A DNA stretch of 64,000 bases from positions 3,517,501-3,581,500 of the forward strand of contig NZ_CP045798.1 in assembly GCF_000746025.2 (NCBI RefSeq), in the 5' to 3' direction. Positions 51,130 through 60,289 of this stretch are shown one piece after another (the first letter of the stretch is position 1; each line of letters begins with the position of its first letter). Origin of the DNA: Thermanaerosceptrum fracticalcis. GTDB lineage: Bacteria > Bacillota > Peptococcia > DRI-13. A program made the translations under genes and the position numbers. The notes under the pieces are model-generated. The model saw only the letters and a list, made by a program, of their open reading frames with translations, did not search any database and was not told the DNA's origin.

Positions 51130-51861
51130 ATGACTGGTTTCCTCGCCTGGCTGGCAGCCGGGGGCATTGTCCTTTTTGCTGCTGCCCTCCAGTCTATTAC
51201 TGGCTTTGGTTTTGCTCTCCTGTCTGTTCCCATGTTATTGATGGTCTATGATGCCAAAACAGCAGTGGGCTTAAATGTGATCATTTCCTTCTTCTCTCTA
51301 GTCCTCTTAACCTTAAAAGTACGGGAATCCGTGGTGCGGCCCGTGGTGAAAAATTTGTTCTACGGTGCTGCTTTTGGTATCCCTTTGGGTATTTATATCT
51401 TTTTTCACAGTGATACCCATGTCCTGAAGATTTTCATCAGTGCTGTGACGATTATCCTAAGTCTTATTTTGGTGGGCGGTATACGCCTGGGCCGTGAAAG
51501 TAACCACTGGATTGAAAGGATGGTCGGCAGTGCCTCAGGCTTTCTTACGGGGTGTATTGGTATGCCCGGCCCGCCTATTATTCTTTTTCTTAATAACCAC
51601 GGTCTTCCCAAAGACCAGTTTCGTGCCACCACCGCTGCGTATTTTGTCTTGGTTTATCCCGTAAGTTTTATCCTGCTTTTTATCTTAGGCGCCATTACTC
51701 CCCTCACGGTGTTGACGGCCCTGTCCCTGCTGCCCTTTGCCTTTTTTGGCGGCAGGATAGGACAGCACCTTTTTCCTTTCGTGCCCCAACAGCAGTTCCA
51801 GCGGGGGGTGCCCCTTTTAGTACTGGCCACCGGACTTTATTCCCTCTTAACGACGCTGTAA
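51130..51861 (+). CDS. TauE/SafE-family permease
   Basis: A 243-residue, ~8-helix membrane protein. ALQSITGFGFALLSVPMLL and GFLTGCIGMPGPPIILFLNNHG are the two family signatures. Members export sulfite, sulfoacetate or other organic anions. The ATG at 51130 has GGAGG upstream, better than an in-frame start at 51112. It stands alone; no sulfur genes are adjacent. Confidence 0.9.
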   Translation: MTGFLAWLAAGGIVLFAAALQSITGFGFALLSVPMLLMVYDAKTAVGLNVIISFFSLVLLTLKVRESVVRPVVKNLFYGAAFGIPLGIYIFFHSDTHVLKIFISAVTIILSLILVGGIRLGRESNHWIERMVGSASGFLTGCIGMPGPPIILFLNNHGLPKDQFRATTAAYFVLVYPVSFILLFILGAITPLTVLTALSLLPFAFFGGRIGQHLFPFVPQQQFQRGVPLLVLATGLYSLLTTL

Positions 51862-51945
51862 AAACTGACGAATGGAAAGATTCAGAAGCACCAACAGAAT
51901 AATGAAATTATTTATTCAGGCTTGCCACCACGTAACCCGATCTTC

Positions 51946-52088
51946 GCATAGAACAGACTAAGACTCGTTTCGGGAAAAATCAGACCACCCTCAACAGTCC
52001 ATCCGAGGACTGGCTTCGGGTTGGGTCTGACCTCGTGTCAGCCCCTCTGATTTTTCTACCTCACTTCGTCAAGTCTGTTTAACTATGC
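51946..52088 (+). other. Highly structured 143-nt element, candidate noncoding RNA or palindromic repeat
   Basis: Nested complementary arms are GCATAG/CTATGC, CAGACT/AGTCTG and the 11-bp perfect GAAAAATCAGA/TCTGATTTTTC (51974-51984 with 52046-52056). They enclose two hairpins: CAGTCC/GGACTG, extended by ACCC-CAA/TTGGGT, and CTGAC/GTCAG (52027-52041). The result is a three-way-junction-like fold. It fills the gap between the TauE gene and the deacetylase gene. I do not recognise it as a known RNA. A dispersed palindromic repeat is the main alternative. Confidence 0.55.
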
Positions 52089-52156
52089 TCCGATAGGGAA
52101 CGTTTGTGGCAAAACCTTCATGCTGATTGATAATTTCAGTAGAAGGAGAGCAAAAC

Positions 52157-53104
52157 GTGAAGGCACAAAAAATTTTGCAATTATTTTTAGTATTAAGTTT
52201 TATAGGAGTAATTCTGGTTGCAGGGCCAGGAGCCTTTGCTCAAGAAAAAGGAGCAAGCAAGAGTTTTGCCGTTCCCGTTTTAATATATCATCATTTTGCA
52301 CCCCCTGGCTTGAACATTCATTATAACAATGCAGTGCTGACCCCTGAACAATTTGAAACACAGATGAGATATCTGGTGGAAAACCACTATAATGTAATTT
52401 CTTTACGGGACCTGGCAGAGGCCATGGAGAAGGGACAGGCCCTGCCCCCCAAAACTCTGGTCATTACCATGGATGATGGCTATGAGAGTAACTACGTATA
52501 TGTTTTCCCCATCCTTAAGAAATACAATATCAAGGCTACTATCAACTTAATTGTCAGCTACATTAAGGAAGAGCATCCGGTGCCTTTTAATCCCGAGATT
52601 ACCACCTATTTAACCTGGAAGCAGATTGAGGAAATGAAGGCCAGTGGTCTCATTGATTTTCAATCCCATACCTTTAACCAGCATTACTATGGTCCTGTTG
52701 ATGAGAAATATAGAATTATGAAACCAGCACTCACCACTCCCCTTTATAAACCGGAGGAAAATCGCCGGGAAACGAAGGAGGAGTACCGGGAACGGGTGCT
52801 GGCTGATTTAAAGAAAGCCAAAGACCTTCTGGAGGAGCGACTGGGTACGGAAGTCTTTGCGTTGGCCTATCCTTATGGTGCATATAACCATGAGGTGCAA
52901 GCACTGGCCCGGAAAGCCGGATACAAGATGCAGCTCTCGGTGAAGAACGGTCTGAACCGGTATGGGGACACTTTAACGGCCATTAAACGGGTTAACATCT
53001 CCCCGGGAGATGACTTAAACGGCTTTAAGTATCGAATTGCCAAGGGGAAGGAAACACGGAGCAAAAAGCTGGATCGCTTATTGAAGATGCTAAATTTCAA
53101 ATAG
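52157..53104 (+). CDS. Polysaccharide deacetylase (NodB domain), secreted
   Basis: A 315-residue carbohydrate esterase 4 protein. A signal peptide (ILQLFLVLSFIGVILVAGPGAFAQ) is cleaved near residue 30. The NodB motifs are ITMDDGYESN (motif 1, metal Asp), DFQSHTFNQHY (motif 2, His ligands) and FALAYPYGAYN (motif 3). It removes acetyl groups from peptidoglycan or another polymer. The start is GTG at 52157, with AAGGAG upstream. Confidence 0.92.
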   Translation: MKAQKILQLFLVLSFIGVILVAGPGAFAQEKGASKSFAVPVLIYHHFAPPGLNIHYNNAVLTPEQFETQMRYLVENHYNVISLRDLAEAMEKGQALPPKTLVITMDDGYESNYVYVFPILKKYNIKATINLIVSYIKEEHPVPFNPEITTYLTWKQIEEMKASGLIDFQSHTFNQHYYGPVDEKYRIMKPALTTPLYKPEENRRETKEEYRERVLADLKKAKDLLEERLGTEVFALAYPYGAYNHEVQALARKAGYKMQLSVKNGLNRYGDTLTAIKRVNISPGDDLNGFKYRIAKGKETRSKKLDRLLKMLNFK

Positions 53105-53170
53105 AGAAAATAAGTCAAAATAGCATACAGATTTAAAAAACAATAAAGAAATACACATTATGTAGAAATA

Positions 53171-53887
53171 TTATCTTCCCCCTGTTCTTAGCAAGGCGGC
53201 CAGTTCGTTGGGTAGCTCAGAGTCTTCAATAGCTTGGGCCGTCGTTTCGTAGTCATAAGGGAATTTAATGATTTCTACCTGTACATCCTGGCCTATATCA
53301 ACGATCACATACGTACCCATGGGATCGCCGTGTTTGGGTTTTCCTACACTGCCGGCATTGATTAAGTGTTTTTCGTTGATAACTTTGTGATAGGGCAGGT
53401 GGGTATGACCACAGATGAGAATATCCGCATCTACCTGGCTCATAATTTCCTCAAGTTCTTCCTGGGGGCTGGTCTCATAAAGATATTCATTTATTTGCCT
53501 GGGACTTCCGTGTACGATTAAAACCTTCTTGCCTTTTTCCGTAAATTCAATTTTAGAGGGCAGTGTTTTCAGAAATTCCTTGCTTTCTTCCGATGTATGT
53601 TTTTTAGTCCAGGCTATGGATTGGTTGCCTATTTCGGCGGCTTTATCATTAGGATAGTCACAGCCGCAGGTAGGTTTGAAATAGGCCGTGGCTTCATCAT
53701 AATTGCCCATAACTGTGGGGATGTTAGCCTTTTTAATAGTATGGATGACTTCATTGGGAAAAGGGGCATAGCCTACTAGATCGCCGGCGCAGTATATTCT
53801 TTCAATACCTCTTTGCTTTATATCTACCAATGCAGCATTAAGGGCGTAGATATTAGAATGTACGTCGGCAATAACGGCAAACTTCAT
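53171..53887 (-). CDS. Metallophosphoesterase (YfcE/MPE family)
   Basis: A 238-residue calcineurin-like phosphoesterase. Metal-binding motifs are IADVHSNIYAL, CAGDLVGYAP, MGNYDEA, LIVHGSP and ICGHTHLPYH. These proteins hydrolyse phosphodiesters or nucleotides; the substrate is unknown. The ATG at 53887 has AAGGAG seven bases upstream; an in-frame extension to 53932 has none. Confidence 0.9.
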   Translation of the reverse strand: MKFAVIADVHSNIYALNAALVDIKQRGIERIYCAGDLVGYAPFPNEVIHTIKKANIPTVMGNYDEATAYFKPTCGCDYPNDKAAEIGNQSIAWTKKHTSEESKEFLKTLPSKIEFTEKGKKVLIVHGSPRQINEYLYETSPQEELEEIMSQVDADILICGHTHLPYHKVINEKHLINAGSVGKPKHGDPMGTYVIVDIGQDVQVEIIKFPYDYETTAQAIEDSELPNELAALLRTGGR

Positions 53888-54563
53888 TTTATCACTCCTT
53901 AAAATAATAATGATGGATTTACATATAGACATCTATAAATATATAGTATTATATTACTTGACAAATAACAACAACCTTTATTTATCTTTAAATTATTAAC
54001 TTCCAGTAGCACTTTATTTTCCGACACGTCTAGTTCCCCCCTTTCAACCCTGGGTGCGTTGGTGTAGCGTCTCACAGAAAATGTGAAAAAATCTCATAAA
54101 ACTTGAGAAAAGCAGTTAAGTGAATCACTTGTATGGTTATGCATATTCTGACTAATTAACATGTACCTCGTTGGTGACAGGGTTATACGCAACAGCATGT
54201 CCTAAACCTTCAAGAATGGCTCTAACAGGACCAACTAAAATTTCATTTTCTACCCGTTGCTAACCTTCGGGGGATTAAGGCCGGCAGCAAACCTGGTGAG
54301 AGCCATGACAGGCCAGGGGAGGATTGTCCAGTTTCCCGCCTAACCTTGATATGGCCAAGTTTCATCTGGCCATATCCACTTACTGGCAGATTTTTATAGA
54401 GGTCCAGTTCTATAATGCCAGGAACCTGGCAGAAAGTATTTTACGAATTACCCAAAATTATTTACCCACAGGCAGGTAAAAGCTCTACAAATGTAAAATA
54501 TACATAAGGATATTTTTATGGTAGAAAAGTGACTTCGCAAAAGTTGGGTGAGGGGGGACTTTT
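53888..54563. other. Long intergenic region with gene debris
   Basis: Apart from the stalk-domain remnant at 54152-54259, I see an AT-rich stretch (53940-54140) and a short frame (54351-54479) opening MAKFHLAISTYWQIFIEVQF, preceded by frame-open residues but no ribosome binding site. I do not recognise the latter. The right end holds the kinase leader. Confidence 0.4.
54152..54259 (-). pseudogene. Copper-amine-oxidase N-terminal (stalk) domain remnant
   Basis: Thirty-four codons of the minus strand include ILVGPVRAILEGLGHAVAYN and PVTNEVHV before a stop, close to the VPVRAIAEALG...VTV pattern of this domain, common in Firmicute surface proteins. No start or further repeats remain. Confidence 0.4.
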
Positions 54564-55775
54564 GTGAATCCTGTCAGCTTTCGTTTGGAGGAGATCATCA
54601 ATATCAAAATCCTGCAGGAAATCCAGGATAAGTTCGCTGAAGTTACGGGACTGGCTGCTGTCATAACCAATGCCGAGGGTAAACCTGTCACCAAACCGAG
54701 TAACTTTAGTAAGTTCTGTCAATATATTCGCTCCAGTCCTGCAGGCCTGAAATGCTGTATGAATTCTGATGCCAAGGGTGGCCGAGAGGCTATGCAAAGA
54801 CGTGAGGCTGTGGTATATACCTGCCATACCGGTTTAACAGATCTGGCGGCCCCCATTATTGTCAATAACCAGTATATGGGGGTATTCTTATGCGGGCAGA
54901 TCTTACTTCCGGACTCACCTATGCATAACCCCCAGGTGATTTGGGAAAGAAACAAACGTTTGGCCCTGGACAGGGAAATTCTCCTAGAAAGATTTAAAGA
55001 AATTGAAACGACTACGGAAAACAAGATCAAAGCCGCTGCCGAACTCCTAATTATCATGACCAATTATATCGTGGAGATGGGTATCGCCAATATTGTCCAA
55101 AAACAGCTGATGTCAGAAATGAAAGCAAAGACGGAATTGGAAAGAATTTTGCGGGAAACGGAGTATAAGGCTTTACAATCGCAAATAAATCCACATTTCT
55201 TGTTTAACAGTTTGAATACCATTGCCCGGTTAGCCCTGACAGAAGGGGCTAATAAGACGCAAGAAGTGATTTATGCCCTTTCGGACCTCTTACGAAACAG
55301 CCTGAAGAACTCGGATAAGATCATTTCTCTGCAGGAAGAAATCAAATACATCAAAGAATATTTACTTATCCAGGAGACCCGCTTTAGTGACAGGATTAAG
55401 GTGTTCTTTGATATTGATGATCAGACCTTGACAACCAAGCTGCCCAGCATGACCCTCCAGCCTCTGGTGGAAAATGCTATTGTTCATGGCCTGGAACCTA
55501 AAAAAGATGGCGGTATTTTGAGGATAACAGCCCGGCGTGCTGACGATCAAGTGATGATCGAAATCAGCGATACGGGCATGGGGATACCCCGTTCAAAGGT
55601 TGAGAAATTGTTGATTCGGAAAGATATGAACAGTAGTGGGCAGATCACGGGATTAGGTGTTGCCAACGTGCACCGGCGCATTCAATACCACTTTGGCGAA
55701 GAGTATGGCTTGAAAATTGAAAGCCGTTTGACCCACGGCACTAAAGTAACGGTGACTATCCCGTTCCTGGAGTAG
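54564..55775 (+). CDS. PocR-domain sensor histidine kinase (LytS type)
   Basis: A 403-residue soluble kinase. The N-terminal PocR domain (~10-170) includes VTGLAAVITNAEGKPVTKPSN and the Cys-rich SPAGLKCCMNSD, where a ligand such as a diol may bind. The LytS-type kinase core has LQSQINPHFLFNSLNTIARLAL (phospho-His), LQPLVENAIVHGLEP and GMGIP. A GTG start follows GAGGGGGG. It precedes the AraC-type response regulator by 10 bases and the pdu genes beyond, so it likely signals propanediol or glycerol. Confidence 0.9.
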   Translation: MNPVSFRLEEIINIKILQEIQDKFAEVTGLAAVITNAEGKPVTKPSNFSKFCQYIRSSPAGLKCCMNSDAKGGREAMQRREAVVYTCHTGLTDLAAPIIVNNQYMGVFLCGQILLPDSPMHNPQVIWERNKRLALDREILLERFKEIETTTENKIKAAAELLIIMTNYIVEMGIANIVQKQLMSEMKAKTELERILRETEYKALQSQINPHFLFNSLNTIARLALTEGANKTQEVIYALSDLLRNSLKNSDKIISLQEEIKYIKEYLLIQETRFSDRIKVFFDIDDQTLTTKLPSMTLQPLVENAIVHGLEPKKDGGILRITARRADDQVMIEISDTGMGIPRSKVEKLLIRKDMNSSGQITGLGVANVHRRIQYHFGEEYGLKIESRLTHGTKVTVTIPFLE

Positions 55776-55785
55776 GGAGGAGTTC

Positions 55786-57378
55786 ATGTACAAACTTTTG
55801 ATTGTTGATGACGAACAATTGGAAAGAAGGGCTTTACGGCAAATCATCCAGCAAAATTTAACCCTGATAGAAGTGGTGGGAGAAGCACGGAATGGTACAG
55901 AGGCCGTGGAGTTAGCAGTAACAGTAAAACCAGATATTATTCTTATGGACATTAAAATGCCTGAAAAATCTGGGGTGGAAGCAAGTGAAGAAATTAGAAA
56001 TCTGTTACCTAAAAGTAAAATAATTATATTATCTGCCTACGATCATTTTGATTATGCCAGGGCAGCAGTTAAATTTTCTGCCACAGAATATTTACTCAAA
56101 CCCGTTAGACCGCAATTATTGCTAAAAACTCTAAATTCGATTATCGAAACGTTAGAAGAAGAAAAACGTAGAGAGGAGGAAGAAGAGTTACTAAGAAGAC
56201 AACTAACCACCTTTCTTCCCGCAATTAAAAATGGATTTCTTTTAGATCTTATCTATGGAGAAATTTCAGATATACATGAAATAAAAAAAAAGGCTGAATT
56301 TTTAAAGTTAAAAGTTGTACCAGCTACTGTTTTTTTAATTGACATATCGGATATTGATAAAAAAAATGCACAAATCTCTGAGGTAAAGAGACAATTTCTT
56401 AGACAACAAATTATTACCAGACTTGAAGAAAAAATTGAAGGCACATTAGTTACAGTGGCATTTTTAGGAAATCACAGATTTGCTTTGCTGTATGGGAATG
56501 AGGAATTACCTGAATTTGTTAAAGAGGCGGACCTAGCATTAGCTGAAAAAATAATGGATATATTAAGCAGAACTTACAGCATATATGTAGCGGTAGGAAT
56601 CGGAAAGCGTTATCCATCAATAATGGAAATATCACAATCCTATATAGAAGCAGAAAGAGCTCTTATTTGTAAGAAGGGTAATATTAACCAAATTATTCAT
56701 GTAACTGATATTAGTGAAGATAGACCAACTCTATTTTTTAGTGCTTTTGAAAAAAAGCAGTTAATGAAAGCTATATTTGATCATGAAAAACAAGAAGCTA
56801 TAAATAAAATGAAAGGCTTTTTTGCTCAGGGGCAAAATTATTCCAGCCTAACAGAAATGAAATTATTCCTTTTACAGTTTTTCTTGTCAGATGTCGATGA
56901 AAGACTGAGTCGTGGATTTAGTAATAAAATGGAAAACCTTCAACAGATAGTACAATTAGCTGAATGTGATTCAATAGAAGAATTGGAGCGACTCACTTTA
57001 AAGCAGATTGACGTGATATTTGAAGAAATGCATCAGATGAAAGATTTCTTTAATAGAAAATTGATAAATAAAGCACTAAACTATATTCATGAAAATTTGG
57101 AGAAAAATCTTACGTTGGAAGAAGTTGCGAATCTCATCTACCTTAGTCCTTATTATTTTAGTCGCCAATTTAAAATAATGACTAAGATGAATTTTATAAG
57201 ATATGTTACTAATGTTCGTATAGAGAAAAGCAAAGAATTATTAAGCAAAACGGACTGGAATATTACTAAAATAGCTTTAAAAACTGGTTTTCAAAATGCT
57301 AATTATTTTTGTAAAGTTTTCAAAAAAATAACTGGATACACACCGGGGGACTGGCGGATAAAAAATGGCCTAAAGTAA
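55786..57378 (+). CDS. AraC-type response regulator
   Basis: A 530-residue regulator. The receiver has LIVDDEQLERRALR and the phospho-acceptor in IILMDIKMPEKSG (~54), with the Lys in YLLKPVR. A ~300-residue middle follows, then two AraC helix-turn-helix motifs (LEEVANLIYLSPYYFSRQFKIMT and ITKIALKTGFQNANYFCKVFKKITGYTPGDWR). It should activate the downstream gldA/pdu genes. The first ~50 codons match neighbouring base composition, whereas the rest is clearly more AT rich, hinting at a mosaic origin. Confidence 0.92.
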   Translation: MYKLLIVDDEQLERRALRQIIQQNLTLIEVVGEARNGTEAVELAVTVKPDIILMDIKMPEKSGVEASEEIRNLLPKSKIIILSAYDHFDYARAAVKFSATEYLLKPVRPQLLLKTLNSIIETLEEEKRREEEEELLRRQLTTFLPAIKNGFLLDLIYGEISDIHEIKKKAEFLKLKVVPATVFLIDISDIDKKNAQISEVKRQFLRQQIITRLEEKIEGTLVTVAFLGNHRFALLYGNEELPEFVKEADLALAEKIMDILSRTYSIYVAVGIGKRYPSIMEISQSYIEAERALICKKGNINQIIHVTDISEDRPTLFFSAFEKKQLMKAIFDHEKQEAINKMKGFFAQGQNYSSLTEMKLFLLQFFLSDVDERLSRGFSNKMENLQQIVQLAECDSIEELERLTLKQIDVIFEEMHQMKDFFNRKLINKALNYIHENLEKNLTLEEVANLIYLSPYYFSRQFKIMTKMNFIRYVTNVRIEKSKELLSKTDWNITKIALKTGFQNANYFCKVFKKITGYTPGDWRIKNGLK

Positions 57379-57395
57379 GTAGGGCCATTTTTTTT
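57361..57395 (+). terminator. Terminator overlapping the regulator stop codon
   Basis: AAAAATGGCC and GGCCATTTTT pair, with the stop codon in the loop, followed by more T residues. Confidence 0.75.
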
Positions 57396-57409
57396 ATTGT
57401 GTGCTGTAA

Positions 57410-57446
57410 TGGCAATAATTTACCAATTGAGCGCAATTATTTGCCA
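57410..57446 (+). promoter_or_regulatory. Inverted repeat at the gldA promoter, candidate operator of the AraC-type regulator
   Basis: TGGCAATAATT (57410-57420) and AATTATTTGCCA (57435-57446) are near-perfect inverted arms. The right arm overlaps the expected -35 position of a TATAAA-like -10 at 57457-57462. Confidence 0.45.
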
Positions 57447-57563
57447 AGGATTATTCTATAAAAAGTGGAAACAACCATACAAAAGGGTAAAAAGGAGGTG
57501 ATTACTGCTAGAATGTAATTTCAAGTCAAAATATTTTAAAAACAAAAAAGGAGGTTGTTTAGT

Positions 57564-58670
57564 GTGATTAAAGTAATGATTGCCCCTAGTCGTTATGTTC
57601 AGGGGCCGGGAGCTCTAAAAGAACTTGGCAAACATTGTGCGCTTCTTGGTAAAAAAGGGTTAGTTACCGGGGGAACGAGAGGTATTTCCAGCACTAAGGA
57701 CGTTATAGAACAAAGTATGGCACAAAGCGGCGTAGAGGTAATATTTGAGAAATTTAACGGTGAGTGCAGTAAAAAAGAAATAACCAGACTTAAAGAGCTG
57801 GCCGAAGGAGAGGGAGCTGACTTTATCGTCGGTGTTGGAGGAGGAAAGGCTTTAGATACAGCCAAGGCTGTTGCTTATTATATGAAGAAACCGGTTGTTA
57901 TCATTCCGACTATTGCTGCTACAGATGCTCCCTGCAGTGCGCTGTCAGTTATTTACACCGAGGATGGTGTTTTTGAAGAGTACCTGGTTTTACCAACCAA
58001 CCCCGATCTTGTTTTAGTTGATACGGCAATTATTGCTGAAGCTCCTGTACGCTTATTAGTTTCTGGTATGGGAGATGCGTTAGCTACATGGTTTGAAGCA
58101 GATGCATGTGCGAAAGCTTTTGCGGGTAACATCCCAGGTGGTAATTCTACCGCAGCAGCTTTAGCACTGGCTAAGCTTTGTTATGATATCCTTTTAGAAT
58201 ATGGCTTGCAAGCAAAGCTAGCGGTAGAAAATGGTGTTGCTACTCCTGCAGTAGAAAAGATTGTAGAGGCTAATACCCTTCTTAGTGGTTTAGGGTTTGA
58301 GAGTTCCGGTTTGGCTGCAGCCCATGCCGTACATAATGGTTTGACTGTCTTAGAGTCTACCCATCATGCCTACCATGGTGAAAAGGTTGCTTTTGGTACA
58401 TTAGTTCAATTAGTTTTGGAAGAAAGGTCTACAGAAGAAATTAACGAGGTAGTTAACTTCTGTATTGATGTTGGTTTGCCCGTGACACTGGAACAAATTG
58501 GCGTTCTAGAGATCAAGAAAGAAGAAATCCGTAAGGTAGCTGAAGCAGCAACAGCACCGGGCGAGACCATTCATAATGAGCCATTTCCTGTGGATGCCGA
58601 CAAAGTATACGCTGCTATCCTCACGGCAGATGCCATTGGACGCCTAGCTTTAAAAACTAAGGGGGTTTGA
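57564..58670 (+). CDS. gldA: Glycerol dehydrogenase
   Basis: A 368-residue Fe/Zn-dependent alcohol dehydrogenase of the GldA type. NAD-binding GVGGGKALDTAKAVAYY and PTIAATDAPCSALSVIYT are present; the metal site includes Asp in SGMGDALATWFEA and His in AAAHAVHNGLT and THHAYHGEKVAFG. It oxidises glycerol to dihydroxyacetone, or related diols. The GTG at 57564 has AAAGGAGG upstream. It precedes the pdu genes and gives an NAD-linked step for diol metabolism. Confidence 0.93.
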   Translation: MIKVMIAPSRYVQGPGALKELGKHCALLGKKGLVTGGTRGISSTKDVIEQSMAQSGVEVIFEKFNGECSKKEITRLKELAEGEGADFIVGVGGGKALDTAKAVAYYMKKPVVIIPTIAATDAPCSALSVIYTEDGVFEEYLVLPTNPDLVLVDTAIIAEAPVRLLVSGMGDALATWFEADACAKAFAGNIPGGNSTAAALALAKLCYDILLEYGLQAKLAVENGVATPAVEKIVEANTLLSGLGFESSGLAAAHAVHNGLTVLESTHHAYHGEKVAFGTLVQLVLEERSTEEINEVVNFCIDVGLPVTLEQIGVLEIKKEEIRKVAEAATAPGETIHNEPFPVDADKVYAAILTADAIGRLALKTKGV

Positions 58671-58673
58671 GGT

Positions 58674-59132
58674 ATGCAGTTTATGCCAATATCGTTATCT
58701 ATTGGCGTTTTAGCGGGGTTATGGACCTATATCTCAATAGTTTTTGGGATTTTGACGTGGCCTGCTTTTATTGGATGGGCTCTCTTTTTCCTGGGGGGTG
58801 GGAATAAAGAATCAATTACCAAGAATATTCCCCCCATGCTATCAGGTGTGATATTTGGCTATCTATGTGTGCTAGTCAATAACACTTTTTCCGGGGGTAC
58901 AGTATTGTTAGCTGTTCTGGTTGCCGTAATTGCCTTTATAATGACTTTTATGATGAATATTCCGGCTTTTGCAACGGCACCTGCAGCTTTTGCCGCCTGT
59001 GCCACATTCTTTGGTGTAGGGGATCCGTTAAAAGCAGCTATACCATTATTAATAGGTTTATTTTTAGGATACATTTCAGTTATTTTGCCTGAAGGGTTTA
59101 AAACAAAATCCAATAAGGCACAAAGTACCTAG
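58674..59132 (+). CDS. DUF1097 family membrane protein
   Basis: A 152-residue protein with five to six helices (LSIGVLAGLWTYISIVFGIL, WPAFIGWALFFLGGG, ALLIGLFLGYISVILP-type residues), matching DUF1097. It starts three bases after gldA. The family role is not established; the position suggests a membrane function in glycerol or diol use, perhaps transport. Confidence 0.75.
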   Translation: MQFMPISLSIGVLAGLWTYISIVFGILTWPAFIGWALFFLGGGNKESITKNIPPMLSGVIFGYLCVLVNNTFSGGTVLLAVLVAVIAFIMTFMMNIPAFATAPAAFAACATFFGVGDPLKAAIPLLIGLFLGYISVILPEGFKTKSNKAQST

Positions 59133-59160
59133 ATAGTGAGCAGGTTTCCTGCTCACTATC
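59132..59160 (+). promoter_or_regulatory. Perfect hairpin between the DUF1097 gene and pduA
   Basis: A 13-bp perfect stem (GATAGTGAGCAGG and CCTGCTCACTATC) with a TTT loop and no U tract starts at the DUF1097 stop codon. It may be a processing site or partial terminator that sets the level of shell protein relative to gldA. Confidence 0.55.
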
Positions 59161-59192
59161 AAACCAATATTAGTACTTAAGGGGGAATAGTA

Positions 59193-59471
59193 ATGAGTTT
59201 TGAGGCTTTAGGCATGGTGGAGACAAAAGGTTTGGTTGGTGCCATCGAGGCCGCCGATGCCATGGTCAAGGCGGCTAATGTGAGCCTGGTGGGGTATGAA
59301 AAAATTGGCTCGGGTCTGGTAACGGTTATGGTGCGTGGCGACGTGGGGGCTGTAAAGGCCGCCACAGATTCAGGTGCAGCTGCTGCCAAGAAGGTGGGAG
59401 AAGTGGTTTCCGTTCATGTAATCCCCAGGCCTCATGGGGATGTGGAGAAGATATTACCAAAGTTAGGTTAA
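59193..59471 (+). CDS. pduA: Microcompartment shell protein, BMC-H (PduA/EutM type)
   Basis: A 92-residue single BMC domain: [49 protein letters not shown] and the C-terminal [16 protein letters not shown]. Hexamers form the facets of the shell that encloses the diol dehydratase. GGGGGAA precedes the ATG. First gene of the pdu block. Confidence 0.95.
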   Translation: MSFEALGMVETKGLVGAIEAADAMVKAANVSLVGYEKIGSGLVTVMVRGDVGAVKAATDSGAAAAKKVGEVVSVHVIPRPHGDVEKILPKLG

Positions 59472-59492
59472 TAAATTACGGAGGTGGAAAAT

Positions 59493-60275
59493 ATGCAAGT
59501 TGACCAACTGATTGAAAAAGTTGTGGAGGAAATCAAGAAGCGTTCCGATGTTCCCAAGGAGGAAGCCAAAGGGCCAAAAGCGGCAGGTTGCGGAATCACC
59601 GAGTTTGTGGGGACGGCCATTGGAGATACCATCGGTCTGGTCATAGCCAATGTGGATGCAGCGATCCATGAAAAAATGAACCTGGATAAAAAATACCGTT
59701 CCATTGGCATTATCGGGGCCAGGACCGGGGCCGGACCACAGATTATGGCGGCCGATGAAGCCGTAAAAGCCACCAATACGGAAATTGTCACCATTGAACT
59801 GGCCAGAGATACGAAAGGCGGGGCCGGCCATGGCTGCCTCATCATCTTTGGCGCCGAAGAAGTATCCGATGCCCGCCGGGCTGTGGAAGTGACATTGAAA
59901 GAGTTAAACAGGACTTTTGGCGATGTGTATGCCAACGATGCGGGCCACCTGGAACTCCAGTATACGGCCCGGGCCAGTTATGCCATCGAAAAAGCCTTTG
60001 GGGCTCCCTTAGGCAAGGCCTTTGGTCTCATTGTGGGCGCCCCTGCGGCCATAGGAGTGCTCATGGCTGATACAGCCGTGAAAACGGCCAATGTGGAAGT
60101 GGTGGCTTATGCCAGCCCAGCCAAAGGCACCAGCTTTTCCAACGAGGTTATTATTATGATCACAGGTGATTCGGGGGCTGTCCGCCAGTCTGTGATCGCC
60201 GCCAGGGAAATCGGCCTCAAATTGCTGAATACCCTGGCCGCCCCTGCCCAGCCGGTAACCGTTCCATATATCTAA
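59493..60275 (+). CDS. pduB: Microcompartment shell protein PduB (tandem BMC-T)
   Basis: A 260-residue trimeric shell protein with two BMC folds (EFVGTAIGDTIGLVIANVDAAI and PLGKAFGLIVGAPAAIGVLMAD). The N-terminal helix MQVDQLIEKVVEEIKKR is amphipathic and may link shell to cargo. The ATG at 59493 has GGAGG eight bases upstream, better than the GTG at 59484. Confidence 0.95.
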   Translation: MQVDQLIEKVVEEIKKRSDVPKEEAKGPKAAGCGITEFVGTAIGDTIGLVIANVDAAIHEKMNLDKKYRSIGIIGARTGAGPQIMAADEAVKATNTEIVTIELARDTKGGAGHGCLIIFGAEEVSDARRAVEVTLKELNRTFGDVYANDAGHLELQYTARASYAIEKAFGAPLGKAFGLIVGAPAAIGVLMADTAVKTANVEVVAYASPAKGTSFSNEVIIMITGDSGAVRQSVIAAREIGLKLLNTLAAPAQPVTVPYI

Positions 60276-60289
60276 GGAGGGGGAAGCAC

